Shown in pieces: positions 60,982 through 64,000 of a DNA stretch of 64,000 bases. The translations under genes and the position numbers were made by a program. The first letter of the stretch is position 1, and each line of letters begins with the position of its first letter. Below the pieces are notes generated by a model, which saw nothing but the letters and a program-made list of their open reading frames with translations, had not been told where the DNA came from and searched no databases. Source of the stretch: Chryseosolibacter histidinae (lineage in GTDB: Bacteria; Bacteroidota; Bacteroidia; Cytophagales; Cyclobacteriaceae). The stretch spans positions 1-64,000 of the forward strand of contig NZ_JAHESF010000018.1 of the NCBI RefSeq assembly GCF_018598225.1. Reading direction: 5' to 3'.

Positions 60982-61329
60982 ATGGAAAAATTCATGCTGA
61001 TCATCCGCGAAGACCTGAAAAAGCTGAGCCGGCTCACGGACGAAGAACGGTTCTCTAACATCCCCGAGCAGTTGAAATGGATCGAGTCCATCGCTGCCGC
61101 GGGAAATTACATTACTGGCGAACCCTTGGCCATAGAAGGCAGGTATGTGAGCAGGAACGATGTGTTGTCTGACGGGCCCTTCATTGAATCGAAGGAAGGG
61201 GTCAGTGGTTATGACATCATCCTGGCAGAGAACATCAACCAGGCTGTTTCCATCGCGCAGACGTGTCCGCTGGTGATGAAGGGCGTTGCCGTCATAGAAG
61301 TGAGGCCGATCCAAAACATCGATGCATGA
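60982..61329 (+). CDS. DGPF (YciI-like) protein of an ECF42 pair
   Basis: The 115-residue alpha/beta protein has the defining motif LSDGPFIESKEGVSGYDII, plus FMLIIREDLKKLSRL at the start. DGPF proteins have a YciI fold and are the constant neighbours of ECF42 sigma factors; their own function is unknown. The stop TGA overlaps the ATG of the sigma gene (ATGA), so the two are translationally coupled. Confidence 0.93.
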   Translation: MEKFMLIIREDLKKLSRLTDEERFSNIPEQLKWIESIAAAGNYITGEPLAIEGRYVSRNDVLSDGPFIESKEGVSGYDIILAENINQAVSIAQTCPLVMKGVAVIEVRPIQNIDA

Positions 61330-62588
61330 TGGACCCGGTGCAGCAGGAAGCCGACAGGTTATACAAAGCACATTTTGGAAAGATGGTTGCCTCGCTGCTG
61401 TATTCCTTCCGCGACATCGACCCGGAAACCGCTGAAGACCTTGTACACGACTCCTTCTCCGCAGCCCTCACAACCTGGAGGCTGCAGGGCATTCCGCTGA
61501 ATCCCGCCGGCTGGGTCTACAAGGTCTGCAGAAACAAAACCCTGAACCAGCTCAAAAAAGAAAAACGTACGGAGGCACTTGACGAGCACACCCTTGCAGG
61601 ATCGGCTGAAATGAGATTCTCTGAGTCAGTGCTCGATGACCAGTCGCTGAAACTATTGTTTGCCTGCGCCCATCCCGACCTGTCACCCAAAGTGCAAGTA
61701 GTAATCACGTTGAAATATGTGGCCAACCTCAAGGTGGAAGCCATTGCGGGAAGCCTGGCCATGACCATCGATGGCGTGGACAAACTTTTACTTCGGGCCC
61801 GGCAAAAGATCAAAGATGAAAAGATCCTCCTGGAAGAACCGGCAACCCCAGCCTTGAGCGCACGACTCTCCAGCGTACACAAAGTGATCTACCTCATCTT
61901 CAACGAAGGTTATAAATCATCATGGGGCACGGAGATCCTGAGGGAAGAGCTCTGCGAAGAAGCATTGCTCATGAACAAGGCCTTACTCGACAGCGCACTG
62001 GGAAACAAGGAAACGCTGGCACTCCACGCGTTGATGCTGTTCAGCAGCGCCAGGTTCAGGTCCAGGTTCGGGGCTTCCGGTGAGCTGATCGATTTAGAAA
62101 ATCAGGATCGCACCCTGTGGAACAAAGAGCTGATAGCCCTCGGCTCCCACTACCTTCACCAATCAAGAAGCGACACTGTATCCAAGTATCATCTCGAAGC
62201 CTCCATCGCGTGCCTGCATTGCATGGCCGAAAGCTTCCACACCACCCACTGGAAAACCATCGCAGCCCTCTACGCACAGTTGCTGCACGGAACGCCCAAT
62301 CCCTTCATCGCGCTCAACCACGCCATTGCGTTGTATCATGCGGGAGAAAAGTCGCGTGCCTTCGAGATCCTTCACGAACTCCAGAGACATCCCTTCCTCG
62401 GGCAGTACTACCTGCTCAACACAGCCCTGGGAAAATTCCACCACCTCGAAGGCAACGATGCCGCAGCCAAAGAATACCTGCTGAAAGCGCAGCGGCAGAC
62501 AAACTTTGAAAAGGAGAAAGAGTTCATTCAGAAGATGATCGATGAACTCGGAGATGTTGCCGGTTGCCAGTTGCCTGTTACCAGTTGA
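61326..62588 (+). CDS. ECF42-type sigma factor with C-terminal TPR-like domain
   Basis: From the ATG at 61326 (MMDPVQQEADRLYKAHFGKMV) the protein has 420 residues. Sigma-70 region 2 covers about 10-75 (DIDPETAEDLVHDSFSAALTTW), region 4 about 110-165 (KVQVVITLKYVANLKVEAIAGSLAMTIDGVDKLLLRARQKI), followed by a SnoaL-free, helical TPR-like extension (NHAIALYHAGEKSRAFEILHELQR) usual in ECF42. No anti-sigma factor gene is present, as expected in this group. The last eleven residues (DVAGCQLPVTS) are encoded by a heptamer island. Confidence 0.94.
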   Translation: MMDPVQQEADRLYKAHFGKMVASLLYSFRDIDPETAEDLVHDSFSAALTTWRLQGIPLNPAGWVYKVCRNKTLNQLKKEKRTEALDEHTLAGSAEMRFSESVLDDQSLKLLFACAHPDLSPKVQVVITLKYVANLKVEAIAGSLAMTIDGVDKLLLRARQKIKDEKILLEEPATPALSARLSSVHKVIYLIFNEGYKSSWGTEILREELCEEALLMNKALLDSALGNKETLALHALMLFSSARFRSRFGASGELIDLENQDRTLWNKELIALGSHYLHQSRSDTVSKYHLEASIACLHCMAESFHTTHWKTIAALYAQLLHGTPNPFIALNHAIALYHAGEKSRAFEILHELQRHPFLGQYYLLNTALGKFHHLEGNDAAAKEYLLKAQRQTNFEKEKEFIQKMIDELGDVAGCQLPVTS

Positions 62589-62727
62589 GACTGTGCAAAA
62601 TATCACGCGTGATTACCGTTTGATAGGCTGATAAAAATCCACTTCGAAGCACACTCTCCAATGCGGAAGTTTACTTCCGCCACCCGCACTAAACTGGCAA
62701 CCGGTAACCAGCAACCAACTACCCAAC
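62556..62727. repeat. Heptamer island with GTTGCCR arms spanning two gene ends
   Basis: Left arm: GTTGCCG (62556), GTTGCCA (62563), GTTGCCT (62570), GTTACCA (62577), inside the end of the sigma factor gene. Right arm: ACTGGCA (62693), ACCGGTA (62700), ACCAGCA (62707), ACCAACT (62714), ACCCAAC (62721), containing the stop codon of the convergent kinase gene (62719-62721). The core keeps one hairpin, TGCGGAAGTTTACTTCCGC (62662-62680). Confidence 0.9.
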
Positions 62728-64000
62728 CGGTAAACGAAACGTAAACCTGCTCCCCTTTCCCACCTCGCTTGTAACACCAATCTCTCCCTGCTGTGCTTCG
62801 ATGAATTCTTTGGAGATGGCCAGTCCCAATCCCGTGCCGGAAGGTGTACCGGGTACCTGGAAGAATTTTTCGAAGATGCGGTTGAGGTACTTCTCTTCGA
62901 TGCCGGGGCCGTGGTCTTCCACTGAAAAGCTGATGGCTCCATTCGAGTGGTCGCAGCTGAGTATGATGCGCTCATTTTCCGGGCTGTAGCGGATGGCGTT
63001 GGTCAGGAAGTTCACCAGCACCCAGGTGGTCTTGTCAACGTCGGCCTGGATCGGGGGCAGATCGCCTGCAGCCTGAACCTCGATAGCAACGTGTTTTCGT
63101 TCGGCGTGGAATTTCACTGCTTCAACTGCCATGGTCAGGATATCTTTCGGGTCGGCTTTTCGGATGTTCAGCCTGATGTTGCCGGTCTCCACCTGAGAAA
63201 GGTCCAGCAGCTCGTTGGTAATCTTTGACAGGCGTACGATCTCGTCTTCAAGCGTGGAGACAATGTTGCGCTGCTCGTCGTTGAGCGAGCCGATGCGGGC
63301 GTCGTTTAAAAGTCGTGAGCACATTTGCAACGAAGCGATGGGCGTTTTAAGTTCATGCGAGATGGTGGCGATAAAATTCGTCTTGGCCAGGTCCAGCTCT
63401 TTGTACGGGGTGATATTCTTCAGCAGGATCACCTGCCCGATCTTCACGGCATCCTTTTCACCCGTGGGCGTATGGCTGATGTTGATCGATTCTCTGGAGA
63501 AGTAGTTTTCCTTACCACCGACAATCGCCTTGATCAAAGTGCTTTCATGGGCGCCAGCGTTTTCGCGGATCAGGCTTCGGAACAGGTCGTTGTTCACGGC
63601 GATATCGGGGGCATAGTGATTCAGCACGTCTCTGCTGGTGAGGTGCAGCAGGCTCAATGCCTGGTCGTTGGCAAACACCACCTTGTCATGCTCATCCAGC
63701 CCGATCACCGGGTCGTTCATTCTGTTGATGATGGTCTCGATGCGTTTTTTCTCGAACAGGATCTTCGCCAGGTTGCTGTGCTCATACTCATCGAGCTTCT
63801 CCGCCATCTGGTTAAAGGCTTCAGCGAGCTCCTCAAATTCGTCCTTCCGGTCGAAGTGAAGTCGTTCTTCATAATCTTTGTTGGCGATGGACTTGATACT
63901 CCGCGTCAGCTGCATGATCGGGTTGGCGATATATCCTGGGAAGTTGATAATGAACGTAAAGGCCGCCAGCGTGCAGATCGTACCGATAATGATCAGGTAG
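62719..64000 (-). CDS. HAMP-PAS sensor histidine kinase (5' partial)
   Basis: The minus-strand frame stays open to the right edge; the sequence beyond the Met at 63915 reads INFPGYIANPIMQLTRSI, a transmembrane-to-HAMP junction, so the start lies outside the window. Visible in order: end of a transmembrane helix, HAMP (ITRSI-type to DEYEHSNLAKI), PAS (RIETIINRMNDPVIGLDEHDKVVFANDQAL), HisKA with the box TISHELKTPIASL, and HATPase (DHGPGI, GTGLGLAISKEF). It is a membrane sensor kinase; stimulus and partner are unknown. The stop codon lies within a heptamer array. Confidence 0.93.
   Translation of the reverse strand, partial: YLIIIGTICTLAAFTFIINFPGYIANPIMQLTRSIKSIANKDYEERLHFDRKDEFEELAEAFNQMAEKLDEYEHSNLAKILFEKKRIETIINRMNDPVIGLDEHDKVVFANDQALSLLHLTSRDVLNHYAPDIAVNNDLFRSLIRENAGAHESTLIKAIVGGKENYFSRESINISHTPTGEKDAVKIGQVILLKNITPYKELDLAKTNFIATISHELKTPIASLQMCSRLLNDARIGSLNDEQRNIVSTLEDEIVRLSKITNELLDLSQVETGNIRLNIRKADPKDILTMAVEAVKFHAERKHVAIEVQAAGDLPPIQADVDKTTWVLVNFLTNAIRYSPENERIILSCDHSNGAISFSVEDHGPGIEEKYLNRIFEKFFQVPGTPSGTGLGLAISKEFIEAQQGEIGVTSEVGKGSRFTFRLPVG

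Overview
The window is chromosomal DNA of a Bacteroidota bacterium, probably from Cytophagales or Chitinophagales. Evidence: two SusC/SusD pairs, a two-component system with a ligand-binding propeller, zinc-ribbon DUF3667 and DUF5690 membrane proteins, KdsB (Gram-negative LPS), and a TAnnTTTG-type promoter. I saw no tRNA, rRNA, CRISPR array or intact insertion sequence. Genes on both strands look native.

Layout. 0-9.3 kb: a poly-HAMP hybrid histidine kinase (5' end outside the window), a REC-histidine kinase, a single-domain response regulator behind two DUF2267 genes, an AsmA-like protein and another response regulator. 9.4-22.7 kb: small envelope or stress-type proteins (YtxH, DUF1328, YihY, DUF2383, low-affinity iron permease-like, DUF892, DUF6496) around an rpoN operon (sigma-54, NtrC-type activator, PAS kinase, REC-PAS kinase). 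22.9-30.6 kb: YjbR, KdsB, DUF3667, a lipase-like hydrolase, a TPR sensor kinase and a large zinc metalloprotease. 30.8-45.8 kb: two SusC/SusD operons, a truncated SusC N-terminus, a LuxR-type regulator and its 981-residue propeller kinase. 45.9-56.2 kb: ABC permease, TPR/propeller secreted protein, patatin, alkaline-phosphatase-like enzyme, PHP phosphatase, DUF5690, HD hydrolase. 56.6-60.4 kb: a KdpD/KdpE-like pair directly in front of the potassium transporter gene kup. 61-64 kb: a DGPF (YciI-like) protein translationally coupled to an ECF42-type sigma factor, then a HAMP-PAS kinase that runs off the right edge.

At least eleven signalling proteins (kinases, regulators, sigma factors) lie in 64 kb, so the region is dominated by signal transduction and envelope maintenance.

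The most unusual signal is not a gene. About nineteen intergenic islands carry phased tandem arrays of a 7-nt unit (9-nt in two islands). The array is usually present on both sides of a 35-170 nt core in inverted orientation. Unit sequence differs between islands (GTTGCCR, AGGAGYC, CTCCTKA, TGAGATN, ACCGATT, ACTTCAA, GTAGGCA and others) while the 7-nt step is kept. Several share a conserved core with GCGGAAGTTTCTTCCGC hairpins, two share identical arms around unrelated cores, and many touch or encode the 3' ends of genes. They look like a non-coding, possibly mobile, repeat class.
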